A stretch of DNA of 64,000 nucleotides from Alphaproteobacteria bacterium (GTDB taxonomy: Bacteria; Myxococcota_A; UBA796; GCA-2862545): contig JACKER010000017.1 of assembly GCA_020632925.1 (NCBI GenBank), positions 170,884 through 234,883 on the forward strand. Reading direction: 5' to 3'. The stretch's first letter is position 1, and each line of letters begins with the position of its first letter. The notes under the pieces are model-generated. The model made no database searches, was not told the origin of the DNA, and saw only the letters and a list, made by a program, of their open reading frames with translations. A program made the translations under genes and the position numbers. Shown piece by piece: positions 6,924 to 15,435 of this stretch.

Positions 6924-8602
6924 CGACGACGGCAGAGGAGACGGCGCGCGCCTGGTGTGCCGTGGACCCCGATCCGACCACGCGCGCGGAGACGGAGCGC
7001 CGGTTGGCGGCGAGCGACGAGGCCTGGATCCGGGAGGGCTTCTCCGGCCGCCTGAGCTTCGGGACGGCGGGGATGCGTGGGCCGATCGGTCCCGGTCCCA
7101 ACCGGATGAACCGGCTGACGGTGCGCCGCGTGACCCGCGCCCTCGCACTGCACGTGCTCGAGCAGGGTGGGACCTCGGCCGTCGTGGGGTACGACGGGCG
7201 GCACGGCTCCCGCGTGTTCGCTGCCGACGCCGCCGCGGTGCTCGTCGGCGCCGGGCTCCGCGTCCACCTCTTCCGCGAGGTCTGCCCCACGCCGGTGCTG
7301 GCCTACGCCGTCCGGTCCCTCGGGGCGTCCGCCGGCGTGATGGTCACCGCCTCGCACAACCCGCCGCAGGACAACGGGTACAAGGTGTACGGCCCCGACG
7401 GCGCGCAGATCGTGTCGCCGACCGACACCTCGGTCTCGGCGCACCTCGACGCGCTCGCGCTGGACGCGGAGCTGCCCATGGCCGCGGGCGCCGTGCCCGT
7501 GCCCGACGCGCTCGTCGACGACTACGTCCGGGACGTGCTCGCGCTGCGGGTGCATCCGAACCCGGTGCGGCGGCCGATCATCGCGTACACCCCCATGCAC
7601 GGTGTGGGTGGGGCGCTGGTCCAGCGGGTGCTCGGTGCCGCCGGGTACGAGGTCCACACCGTCCCCGAGCAGGCCGAGCCCGACGGCGACTTCCCCACGG
7701 TGAAGTTCCCGAACCCGGAGGAGAAGGGCGCCCTGGATCTCGTCCTCGCGCTCGCCCGACGGGTGGGGGCGGAGCTCGTGCTGGCCAACGACCCGGACGC
7801 GGACCGCATCGCGGTGGCGGTTCCAGACGGTGGGCGGTGGCGGCCGTTGACGGGGAACGAGGTGGGCACGCTCCTCGCCGAGGACCTGCTCGCCCACGGC
7901 GCGACCGCCGGGCCGAGGCTGGTGGCGACCTCGCTCGTGTCCTCCTCGCTGCTGGCGAAGATCGCGGCGGCCCACGGTGCGGCGTACGCGGAGACGCTGA
8001 CGGGCTTCAAGTGGATCGCCCGCGCGGCCATCACGCGGCCGGACGCCCGCTTCGTGCTCGGGTTCGAGGAGGCGCTGGGCGTCTGCGTGGGTGAGGTCGT
8101 GCGGGACAAGGACGGCGTCAGCGCCGCACTGATCGCGGCGGACCTCGCGGCGGACCGCATCGACCGCGGGGGACTGCCCGGCGCGATCGACGAGCTGCAC
8201 CGGACGCACGGGGTCCACCTCGCGACGCAGGTCTCGTGGACGCTCCCCGGCTCGGAGGGGCGCGCGAAGATCACGGGTGCGATGAGGCGCTTCCGCGAGG
8301 AGCCCCCCACCACGCTCGGCGGGCTCCCCGTCGTGGCCTCGGCGGACACGTCGGTGGGCACGCGGCGGGACCTGCGGACAGGGGAGGTGAGCCGGCTCGA
8401 CCTGCCCGCGTCCGACGTGCTCGTGTTCGAGATCGAGGGTGGCGACCGCGTGCTCCTCCGCCCCTCGGGGACCGAGCCCAAGCTCAAGGCCTACGTGGAG
8501 GTGGTGGAGCCGGTGGTCGGTGGCGACCTGGCGTCCGCGCGGACAGCTGCGGCGGACCGACTGGAGCGCCTTCGCGCGGAGCTCAGCTCGGCGCTCGACT
8601 GA
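6920..8602 (+). CDS. Phospho-sugar mutase (PGM2/PgcA-type alpha-D-phosphohexomutase)
   Basis: This enzyme interconverts hexose 1- and 6-phosphates (glucose, possibly mannose or ribose), supplying precursors for glycogen, envelope glycans or nucleotide sugars. The 560-residue length fits the PGM2/PgcA branch. All four signature regions are visible: substrate entry GTAGMRGPIGPGPNRMN near residue 50, the phospho-serine loop TASHNPPQDNGYKVY near residue 145, the metal loop NDPDADRIA near residue 290, and the phosphate-binding RPSGTEPKLK near residue 515, plus the sugar-binding FEEALG. The start overlaps the upstream stop (ATGA). The stop directly abuts the stop of the minus-strand gene at 8603. 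Confidence 0.93.
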   Translation: MTTTAEETARAWCAVDPDPTTRAETERRLAASDEAWIREGFSGRLSFGTAGMRGPIGPGPNRMNRLTVRRVTRALALHVLEQGGTSAVVGYDGRHGSRVFAADAAAVLVGAGLRVHLFREVCPTPVLAYAVRSLGASAGVMVTASHNPPQDNGYKVYGPDGAQIVSPTDTSVSAHLDALALDAELPMAAGAVPVPDALVDDYVRDVLALRVHPNPVRRPIIAYTPMHGVGGALVQRVLGAAGYEVHTVPEQAEPDGDFPTVKFPNPEEKGALDLVLALARRVGAELVLANDPDADRIAVAVPDGGRWRPLTGNEVGTLLAEDLLAHGATAGPRLVATSLVSSSLLAKIAAAHGAAYAETLTGFKWIARAAITRPDARFVLGFEEALGVCVGEVVRDKDGVSAALIAADLAADRIDRGGLPGAIDELHRTHGVHLATQVSWTLPGSEGRAKITGAMRRFREEPPTTLGGLPVVASADTSVGTRRDLRTGEVSRLDLPASDVLVFEIEGGDRVLLRPSGTEPKLKAYVEVVEPVVGGDLASARTAAADRLERLRAELSSALD

Positions 8603-9226
8603 CTACGGCGTGATCGTGCGGCAGCCGCTGGTGTCGAAGGTGGGGTCGTTGACGCCGAGGTGAGCGCCCGTCCTCACGCCGGCCGGGTCCGCCCCCCAGA
8701 CGACGCAGTCGGCGAGGTTCAGATCCGTGTCCCACACGGCGACGGCGAACGTCAGCTGGTTCGCGTCGTAGTGGGTGGCGCAGGTGAACACGGTGCTCGT
8801 CCCCGACGCCCAGGTGGCGACCGCCGCCCCGGTGGTCAGGTTCACGTCCAGCGTCTCCCAGGCGCCGCAGGGCTCACGCTCGACCGACCCGAGTGGATGC
8901 TCGTCGGACCACGAAGGCGTGTTCTGCTCGATCTCGTAGACCCGGGCATCGCCGGCCCAGCCCGTCGTCTCGGCCGCGAGCGTCACCACGGGGCCGAGGC
9001 ACGTGACGGACGCGTCGGTGATGGCGGTGGGTCCAGCGTAGAAGGTCGGACAGCCCGTCGACGTCGTGCCCGTCTCCGCCGTTGGCGTGGTCACGTCGTC
9101 GTCGTCGTCATCGTCGTCGTCGTCGTCACCCGTGGGCACGGGCTGGCAGCTCCCGTCGGCGAGCAGCTCCTGGCCCGTCGGGCACGTCTCGTCAGCGCCA
9201 CCACAGGCGAGCGCCCACAGGAACAT
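8603..9226 (-). CDS. Lipoprotein with poly-Asp linker
   Basis: The 207-residue protein starts MFLWALACGG, a lipobox (LAC) that predicts lipidation. A short Cys-bearing segment (CPTGQELLADGSCQP) is followed by eleven consecutive Asp residues and a Thr/Gly/Ser linker. The globular remainder has five Cys and ends CRTITP. The poly-Asp tract is encoded by a GAC/GAT run (GTC repeats on the plus strand, 9092-9127), a simple repeat that may vary in length. No family is recognised. The start overlaps the stop of the upstream dihydroorotase-like gene by one base, so the two are co-transcribed. Confidence 0.72.
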   Translation of the reverse strand: MFLWALACGGADETCPTGQELLADGSCQPVPTGDDDDDDDDDDDVTTPTAETGTTSTGCPTFYAGPTAITDASVTCLGPVVTLAAETTGWAGDARVYEIEQNTPSWSDEHPLGSVEREPCGAWETLDVNLTTGAAVATWASGTSTVFTCATHYDANQLTFAVAVWDTDLNLADCVVWGADPAGVRTGAHLGVNDPTFDTSGCRTITP

Positions 9227-10422
9227 CAGGTCCTCGCGGCAGCGAGCGGACGCCCTGCCGGACGCTCTGCGACCAGCTTCCCCTTCCGGGCGACGACCCG
9301 ACCGCCGATCATCACGAGATCCGGCTTGGGCGCGGCCTCCCGGTCGACGTACGGCGACCAGCCGGCGCCCGACATCAGGTCGCCCTCGCCCACGCGCGTC
9401 ACCTCACCCTCGGAGAACAGGATGAGGTCGGCGTCCGCACCCTTCGCGATGCGGCCCTTGGTCTCGAGCCCGAAGATGCGCGCCGGCGACTCGCTGCAGA
9501 GGCTCACCAGGAGCTCGAGCGAGAGGCGCCCGTACCGCACGGCCGAGAGCATCAGCGGGAACAACAGCTCGCTGCCGGGTACGCCGCCGTCGTCCGCCTG
9601 CAGGGGATGGTGGTCGGAGGCGATGCAGTCCAGCCGGCCGCGCTTCACCGCGGTCCACAGCGTCTTGCGGTCGTGCTCCGGCCGCACGGGCGGCGTGGTC
9701 CGGACCTGGATCGTGTCGGCCTCCTCCGTGGACAGGAAGAGGTGGTGCGGCGTGCAGCCGGCCGTCACGGGCAGGTCGCCGTGCACAGGGTCGATCAACG
9801 CGAGCTCGGCAGCGGTGGAGAGGTGCACGAGGTGGATGGCGCGGTCCGTCGTCCGCACCGCCTGGACGACCTCGCGGGCGGAGGGACCGTCCACGTCGGC
9901 CAGCTGGACGCCGAGCACGCCCGGCAGCGCGAGGTACGCCTGGAGCTGCTCCACGGTCACGCCGGTCTCGGTGCCCACCGTCGCCAGGATCCCGGTCAGC
10001 AGCCCGTCGCGGAGCGCCGCTCCCAGATCGTCGGCGTTGTCGCCGGTGGCCGCGCCCCACAGCCCGAAGTCGACCCAGGAGGACGCCGTGGCGCGCTTGA
10101 GGCGACGCTTGGCGGACTTCTGGTCCACGACCGGGTTGTCGCCGTTCGGCAACGACACGACCGTGGTCACGCCGCCCGTCGCCGCCGCGCGCGACTCGCG
10201 CTCCCAGATCCCCGGATCCCCGTTCGGGTCGAACTGGACCGCGGTGTCGATCACGCCGGGCATCAGGAACTTCCCGATGGCGGACATCTCCTCACGGGCC
10301 GACCGAGGAGGCCGCCGACCCACGTAGACGATGCGGCCGTCCTGGATGGCCACGTCCGCCACCTGACGCCCCGCGGACGAGACGATGGTGGCATCTCGGA
10401 TGACGAGATCGTACACGTTCAA
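9226..10422 (-). CDS. Dihydroorotase-like amidohydrolase lacking the HxH metal motif
   Basis: This 398-residue protein has the full length and layout of type I dihydroorotase/dihydropyrimidinase: an N-terminal composite domain (YDLVIRDATIV), a TIM barrel with GGVTTVVSLPNG, HLVHLS, TPHHLFL and IASDHHP, and a C-terminal composite domain (KGADADLILF). However, the segment that normally reads PGxIDxHVHxR reads MPGVIDTAVQFD, so both histidines of the first zinc-binding motif and the substrate arginine are lost. Non-catalytic dihydroorotases are known as structural partners of aspartate transcarbamoylase in pseudomonads (PyrC'/PyrX); that role is possible here, but pyrB is not in the window. The start is either TTG at 10422 or GTG at 10416. 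Confidence 0.82.
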   Translation of the reverse strand: MNVYDLVIRDATIVSSAGRQVADVAIQDGRIVYVGRRPPRSAREEMSAIGKFLMPGVIDTAVQFDPNGDPGIWERESRAAATGGVTTVVSLPNGDNPVVDQKSAKRRLKRATASSWVDFGLWGAATGDNADDLGAALRDGLLTGILATVGTETGVTVEQLQAYLALPGVLGVQLADVDGPSAREVVQAVRTTDRAIHLVHLSTAAELALIDPVHGDLPVTAGCTPHHLFLSTEEADTIQVRTTPPVRPEHDRKTLWTAVKRGRLDCIASDHHPLQADDGGVPGSELLFPLMLSAVRYGRLSLELLVSLCSESPARIFGLETKGRIAKGADADLILFSEGEVTRVGEGDLMSGAGWSPYVDREAAPKPDLVMIGGRVVARKGKLVAERPAGRPLAAART

Positions 10423-10916
10423 ACCCCGCGACCTGCGGCGTCCGCGAACCGGATCGTGCGACGCCAGACCACGGCACCTAGTCGGTTTTCGGGGCCCCGA
10501 CAACCGATCCGCGCTCGCCGGAGACAGACCGCGACACCGATGTCACGGTCTCGCGACGGCCGCCCGAACCATCGCTGAACGGTGGAAGCTCGAATATTGG
10601 GCACCGGGTGGGCGCGTGGGCCACTCCCGGCCGGTCATCCGGGGCTTCGTGCAGGCCGGTGTGACACAGATGTCGTGGTTTTGCTCTCGGACGCTTCGAC
10701 ACCCGGAAGGGCTCGAACGTAGGATCGGCGAATGAAGCCCATGATGGCGCGACGTGCTTCTGGTGGCACGCCGTGTGCATGGGAATGGGATGGAGAGACG
10801 CAAGACCTTGCGGATGCCGGCGCGCCCGGTTCCCCCGCTAGAGACGCCCGGTCGGAGACGGCCGGGCGTTTGCACGTTCGGGGTCCCTCGTCGTACACCT
10901 GCGCGCGGGGGTCGAC
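10423..10916. other. Divergent intergenic region with hairpin
   Basis: About 490 bases separate the minus-strand dihydroorotase-like gene from the plus-strand flavoprotein gene, so promoters for both should lie here. The only strong structure is a perfect 8-bp stem with a ten-base loop (10844-10851 with 10862-10869), about 50 bases before the flavoprotein start. It is followed by TTGC rather than a T-run, so it is more likely a leader hairpin than a terminator. I see no convincing open reading frame and no recognised RNA gene. Confidence 0.4.
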
Positions 10917-13007
10917 GTGCAGCCGATCGCGCGGTTCAGCGAGGCGGGGATCGATCGGGCGGCCGCGAGCCGCGACTGCTGGCCGGGCGGGACGCTCGAG
11001 GCCTGGCAGGGGACGTCGGCGCCCTTGCCTGCCCGGGTCTGGTGGCCCGAGGACGAAGAGCAGGTGGCGGCCGTGCTCCGCGCGGCGTCGGAGGCAGGGA
11101 TCCCGGTGGTGACGGCGGGTGCGGGGTCCGGCGTGTGTGGGGGTGCTCGCGCCATCGAGGGCTGTTGGGTCCTCGACACCAAGGCGATGGCCCGGATCGG
11201 CCCGCTGGACCCCGAGCGCTGGACGGTGCGCGTCCAGGCCGGCGTCAACGGTCAGCAGCTCGAGGACTGGCTCGCCGAGTGCGGGTTCACACTCGGACAC
11301 TCGCCTTCCTCGATCGCGTGCTCCACGGTCGGCGGATGGGCGGCGGCGCGCTCCGCCGGGCAGTTCAGCAGCCGCTACGGGGTGTTCGAGGACATGGTGC
11401 TCGGCGCCGTCGCCGTCTCGCCGGGTGGGGGCGTGGTGCGGGTCGGGGAGGGAGGCGAGGGGTCGGACGCCGACCTGGCGATGCTCCTCGGCTCCGAGGG
11501 CACCCTGGCGGTGATCACCGAGCTCGAGCTGCGGGTGTGGCCCGCCCCGCAGCGCCGATGGCTGCGCGGGTACCGGATGCCGGATCTCCCGACCGCGATC
11601 ACGGCGATGCGAACGCTGATGCAGGGGGACCTGCACCCGAGCGTGGTGCGGCTGTACGATCCCGTCGACACGCGGATCGGCGGCAAGACGCGCCCCAAGA
11701 GGGAGCACTCGGCCGGGTCGTCGAGCTTCGTGCGGCGCTGGTTGCGTCGGGTCGACGAGCTGCCCGCCGTGCATCGACGGACCCTGGCGCTTCCGTTGGC
11801 GCTCCCCGGCCTGCTGAACCGGGTGTTCGACGGCATCGCGTCGGGTTGCCTGCTCGTCGTGGGCTGGGAGGGTGACGAGGACGTGGTCGGGGCGCTGTCG
11901 GCCGAGGGTGCGCGCCTGCTCGACGCGCTCGGCGAGGATCTGGGCGCCGAGCCGGGCGAGCGCTGGTTCGCGTCGCGCCACGCCGTCTCGTACAAGCTGA
12001 TGCCCATCTTCGAGCGTGGTGGGTTCGCGGACACCATGGAGGTGGCCTGCCGCTGGTCGGACCTGGAGCGGACCTACGACGCCGTCCGCGAGGCGGTGTC
12101 GCCCACGGCCGTGGTCATGGCCCACATGTCCCACGTGTACCCGGAAGGAGGCTCCATCTACTTCTCGTTCGCGGGTCGCGGGGACCGCAAGGTGTACGAG
12201 CGGACGTGGGACGCAGCGCTCCGGGCGGTGCTGGACAGCGGCGCCACCACCACCCACCACCACGGCGTCGGCTCGCTCAAGGCGAGAGCCGCCTCCGAGG
12301 AGGTGGGTCCGGCCGTCGCGGGTTGGCGGGCGGCCAAGGCGACCATGGACCCGGCGGGCGTGCTGGCCCCAGGCCGGTTGTTCGTGGACGTGGCGCCGCA
12401 CGACCCGCCGGCTTCGCCGCCCCCTGCACCGGAGGACGGGCTCGGTACGGGAGCGGTCGGCGCCGACCTCGAGGTGCGCGCGGAGGGTGGGGAGCCGAGG
12501 TGGCCGGTGGCGACGCTGCCGGGGCTCCCCCGTTGGCAGCGGGAGAGCTGGCAGCAACCCTGGATCGGGGTGGAAGGGCTCGTCGGCGGTCGTCCCTGTC
12601 GCCTGGGGCGGGGCCCGAGGTCCGCGGCCGGACCCGACCTGCGGCCCTGGCTCGCCGAGCACGGCGCCACCACGGCCAGCTGGGGCATTGCGACCCACGG
12701 GGAACGGTGGATGGGGGAGGCGAGGGTGGAGCACCCCATGCGCGTCGCCCGGGACCTGCTCCGTGCCGATCTGCGGCCGGCGGCGCTGGGGTTGCGGGAC
12801 GGAGCCCTCGTCGTGGGCTTCCGTGGACCAGCGGCGAAGCGCCTGGCGGTGCTCGCGTCGGACCGGGTTCCCGGTGGGCTCACCGAGGTCCCCTGGCGCA
12901 TGCTCCCGGTCCCCGACGGCCCACTCGAGCCGTGTCCGGACGACGATCCGGCCGCCTGTCACGCCACCGCGAGCACGGCCTTCCGGCCGGTGGGGAGGAC
13001 CGCGTGA
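10917..13007 (+). CDS. FAD-dependent oxidase of the alkyl-DHAP synthase (AGPS) type
   Basis: AGPS-type enzymes replace the acyl chain of acyl-DHAP with a fatty alcohol to start ether-lipid synthesis. The 696-residue protein has a PCMH-type FAD domain (residues about 35-215) with VTAGAGSGVCGG, the family segment LGHSPSSIACSTVGGW, and LGSEGTLAVITELELRVWP. At about residue 443 it carries TTTHHHGVGSLKA, matching the His-rich HHHGVG active-site loop of alkyl-DHAP synthase. After that loop the family usually ends; here about 200 extra residues follow with no recognised domain. The stop overlaps the next gene (GTGA). D-lactate or glycolate oxidases are alternatives, but the HHHGVG loop favours AGPS. 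Confidence 0.78.
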   Translation: MQPIARFSEAGIDRAAASRDCWPGGTLEAWQGTSAPLPARVWWPEDEEQVAAVLRAASEAGIPVVTAGAGSGVCGGARAIEGCWVLDTKAMARIGPLDPERWTVRVQAGVNGQQLEDWLAECGFTLGHSPSSIACSTVGGWAAARSAGQFSSRYGVFEDMVLGAVAVSPGGGVVRVGEGGEGSDADLAMLLGSEGTLAVITELELRVWPAPQRRWLRGYRMPDLPTAITAMRTLMQGDLHPSVVRLYDPVDTRIGGKTRPKREHSAGSSSFVRRWLRRVDELPAVHRRTLALPLALPGLLNRVFDGIASGCLLVVGWEGDEDVVGALSAEGARLLDALGEDLGAEPGERWFASRHAVSYKLMPIFERGGFADTMEVACRWSDLERTYDAVREAVSPTAVVMAHMSHVYPEGGSIYFSFAGRGDRKVYERTWDAALRAVLDSGATTTHHHGVGSLKARAASEEVGPAVAGWRAAKATMDPAGVLAPGRLFVDVAPHDPPASPPPAPEDGLGTGAVGADLEVRAEGGEPRWPVATLPGLPRWQRESWQQPWIGVEGLVGGRPCRLGRGPRSAAGPDLRPWLAEHGATTASWGIATHGERWMGEARVEHPMRVARDLLRADLRPAALGLRDGALVVGFRGPAAKRLAVLASDRVPGGLTEVPWRMLPVPDGPLEPCPDDDPAACHATASTAFRPVGRTA

Positions 13008-13801
13008 GCGCCTGGGACACCTGCCGCGTCTGTCCGCGCCTGTGTCGGGACGGCTGCCCCGTGGCGACGGGCTCGGCCCGTGAAGCCGCCGTACCGACCT
13101 GGATCGCGACCACCCTCCACGGCTGGCAGGCCGGGACCGTGTCCGCCGAGGACGCCGCCGCATCGGCGACGCTCTGCACGGATTGTGGCGCCTGCCAGGA
13201 GCACTGCCACCTGCACCGCCCGGTGCCCGAGCTGCTCCGCGACGCGCGCAGGCAGTTGGTGCCGGCTCCGGCGATGACGCCGCTGCGGGGTGTCGACGGG
13301 GCGGCCCAGGTCGTGGCCGTGTGCGCCGACGAGCGCGATCTCGCCGCGGTCCTCGAGTCCCGCCTCGGCCAGCCGGTCGCTCGGTTGCGGACGGACGACG
13401 CGCTGGGGGTCGCCGCGATCGAGCATCCCTCGTTCGACGCACGCGCCAGCGAGCTCCGCGACCGCCTGGCGGGGCGGGTGGTGGCCGTCGTCGACGGTGG
13501 TGTGGCGCGCGCACTGGTCGGCGCGCGGGTGGCGTTCCGGTGGGCTTGGGACCTCGTGGGTGATCCGGCTCCCGACATGGTGGGGAGCTGCGCGACCGGG
13601 GGGCCTCGTCCGCTCGCCTGCTGTGGAGCGGCGGGCCCGCTGCGCCGGCACCACCCCGAGGACGCCGCGCGCGTCGCGCGTCTGTTCGCCCAGCGCGGAG
13701 ACGTGGAGCGTGTCGCCGACGCCTGTTGTGGCGAACACCTCGGTTGGGCGGGCGTGTCGGTCAGGGACTGGCTGGACGAGGCCCTCGAGGCACTGGCGTG
13801 A
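13004..13801 (+). CDS. 4Fe-4S ferredoxin-type protein (GlcF/HdrD-like fragment)
   Basis: This 265-residue protein begins with Cys-rich DTCRVCPRLCRDGCPVA and then has CTDCGACQEHCHLHRPVPE, a second 4Fe-4S motif (residues about 61-80). The order is that of the N-terminal part of glycolate oxidase GlcF and heterodisulfide reductase subunits. The C-terminal half contains GSCATGG, ACCGAAG and DACCGEH, short cysteine motifs reminiscent of the CCG domain of those proteins but shorter. It probably passes electrons from the flavoprotein encoded just upstream. It overlaps both neighbours by four bases (GTGA each side), which argues for a stoichiometric complex. Confidence 0.75.
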   Translation: MSAWDTCRVCPRLCRDGCPVATGSAREAAVPTWIATTLHGWQAGTVSAEDAAASATLCTDCGACQEHCHLHRPVPELLRDARRQLVPAPAMTPLRGVDGAAQVVAVCADERDLAAVLESRLGQPVARLRTDDALGVAAIEHPSFDARASELRDRLAGRVVAVVDGGVARALVGARVAFRWAWDLVGDPAPDMVGSCATGGPRPLACCGAAGPLRRHHPEDAARVARLFAQRGDVERVADACCGEHLGWAGVSVRDWLDEALEALA

Positions 13802-14742
13802 CCCGCACCTGCCTGATCATCAATCCGCGCTCTGGCGGTGGGTCCACCGAACGGCGACTGGAGGAGCTCCGAGCTGCCGCGACCGCCGAGCTCGGACCCG
13901 TCGAGCTCCTCACCACCCGCGGCCCCGGAGACGCGACCGAGCAGACCCGTCGGTCGTTGGCCGAGGGTTTCGGGCGGGTGATCGCCGTCGGCGGGGACGG
14001 CACCGCCAACGAGGTGGTGAACGGCTTCTTCGACGGCGACCTCGCCCTCGCTCCAGCCGCGAGCTTCGCCCTCGTGCACGCAGGCACCGGTGGGGATCTG
14101 GTCAAGACCCTGCGCGTACCCGCCGATCCGCGCGAAGCGTTCCGTGGCATCGCGAGGACGTCGCCCGTCCCCACCGACGTGCTGCACCACCGCTTCACGG
14201 GGCACGACGGGCGGGAGGCCCAGCGCATCGGCATCAACGTGACGGGTTTCGGCCTCAACGGGAAGGTCGTGGAGCGCGCGAACCGCTCCAGCAAGCGGCT
14301 GGGCGGCCGGCTCACGTTCCTGGGAGCCACGATCGCGTCGATCGCCACGTACCGACCGGAACCCGTCGCGATCACCTGGGAGACCCCGGAAGGTGGAACC
14401 GGCCGCTGGGAGGGTCCCCTGTCCTCGGCATTCGTGGCGAACGGCGAGTACTGTGGCGGGGGCATGTGGGTCGGACGGGGCGGGTCGATGCACGACGGCT
14501 GCGCGGACCTCACGCTCCTGCCGCCGCTGCCCCTCCATCGGATGATCTCCGGGGGTCCACGACTGTTCTCGGGCACGATCGAGAATGTCAAGGAAGTGTC
14601 AAGAAACCGGATCGTTCGAATGGACGCTGTTGTCGTTTCGGGCAACACGGTGTTGATCGACATCGACGGCGAACAACCCGGCGTCCTTCCAATCGCCGTT
14701 CGAGTACTTCCGAAAGCGCTGCTTGTAACGTCATTCAGGTGA
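13798..14742 (+). CDS. Diacylglycerol/lipid kinase (YegS/DgkB family)
   Basis: The 314-residue protein starts with TCLIINPRSGGGS, the nucleotide-binding segment of the diacylglycerol-kinase catalytic domain, and has the catalytic signature GGDGTANEVVNGFF near residue 65 and HAGTGGDLVKTL near residue 99. C-terminal INVTGFGLNGKVVE and VANGEYCGGGM fit the second lobe. These cytosolic enzymes phosphorylate diacylglycerol or related lipids with ATP. Because it is translationally coupled to an AGPS-like flavoprotein and an Fe-S protein, a lipid in that pathway is a likely substrate (inference). GTG at 13798 overlaps the upstream stop. Confidence 0.88.
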   Translation: MTRTCLIINPRSGGGSTERRLEELRAAATAELGPVELLTTRGPGDATEQTRRSLAEGFGRVIAVGGDGTANEVVNGFFDGDLALAPAASFALVHAGTGGDLVKTLRVPADPREAFRGIARTSPVPTDVLHHRFTGHDGREAQRIGINVTGFGLNGKVVERANRSSKRLGGRLTFLGATIASIATYRPEPVAITWETPEGGTGRWEGPLSSAFVANGEYCGGGMWVGRGGSMHDGCADLTLLPPLPLHRMISGGPRLFSGTIENVKEVSRNRIVRMDAVVVSGNTVLIDIDGEQPGVLPIAVRVLPKALLVTSFR

Positions 14743-15071
14743 TGCCTGCCCCGTTCGGGCACTCGAACCTGCAAGACGGCATAAAAATTAAAATTGTGAA
14801 AAAGAGCGGAAAGGCACCAGGCGCTCCACCCAATCGGTCGATGATCGGGGTCCCCGCGAGGGTTGCAGGATCCGCGGATCCGTTCTACGAAAGGAGCGTC
14901 GGACCGACAGCGGTTCGAAGAGCCGGAGGAGAGCAGCGGATGGACCCCGGATGTCGGTCACCCGACGTCTGTGGGAGGCCGCGCGCACGAAGGAGACTTC
15001 GCGCACCTGTCGTTCGGTTTTTTTGACTACCCACATCCCGGCACGCCGGGACCCAACGTTCGGAGGCCCCC
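14743..15071. promoter_or_regulatory. HU leader region with AT-rich patch and T-tract
   Basis: The 329 bases before the HU gene hold no evident gene. An A-rich patch at about 14779-14806 stands out against the GC-rich background and is a likely promoter or nucleoid-protein site. At 15018-15024 seven T's follow an imperfect inverted repeat (GAAG/CTTC, about 14988-15003); this may be a terminator for the lipid-kinase operon or an attenuator. A short hairpin (CCCGGCACGCCGGG) lies at about 15035-15050, and GGAGG at 15062-15066 is the HU Shine-Dalgarno. I cannot place the start site of transcription firmly. Confidence 0.4.
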
Positions 15072-15350
15072 ATGAACAAGGCTGATCTCACCGAGGTTCT
15101 CGCTGCTCGCGCTGGCATCCCCAAGGTCCGCGCCGCGAACTACATCAACATCCTGACCGACGCGATCCAGGAGGCCCTGGTCCGCGAGGAGAAGGTCACC
15201 ATCTCCGACTTCGGCACCTTCACCGTGTCGCACCGCAACGCGTTCAAGGGCCACAACCCGAAGAACGGCCAGGAGATGCACGTGCCGGAGCGCCGCATCC
15301 CGGTGTTCCGCGCGGGCAAGGGCCTCAAGAACGCCCTCAACCCGGCGTAG
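15072..15350 (+). CDS. hup: DNA-binding protein HU
   Basis: HU is a small dimeric nucleoid protein that bends DNA and supports replication, recombination and transcription. The 92-residue sequence begins MNKADLTEVLAARAGI and contains the typical core TISDFGTFTVSHRNA and the DNA-binding arm region KGHNPKNGQEMHVPERRIPVFRAGK cut short only at its ends, followed by LKNALN. The length is normal. GGAGG lies five bases before the ATG. It has its own 5' region and is followed by a palindromic terminator, so it is probably monocistronic and highly expressed. Confidence 0.96.
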   Translation: MNKADLTEVLAARAGIPKVRAANYINILTDAIQEALVREEKVTISDFGTFTVSHRNAFKGHNPKNGQEMHVPERRIPVFRAGKGLKNALNPA

Positions 15351-15358
15351 TTCGAGGC

Positions 15359-15380
15359 TTCCCGGGTTTCGGCCCGGGAA
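15359..15380. terminator. Palindromic hairpin after HU
   Basis: A perfect 8-bp stem (TTCCCGGG 15359-15366, CCCGGGAA 15373-15380) with a six-base loop lies eight bases after the HU stop. There is no T-run on either side, so it may act as a weak or bidirectional terminator between HU and the convergent rsmE. A second GAGGGG/CCCCTC inverted repeat is present at about 15406-15437. Confidence 0.6.
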
Positions 15381-15435
15381 CATCGGCCCTCTTGGGGGCT
15401 GGCGCGAGGGGTCGTCTCCGAGAGGGGGCGGCCCC

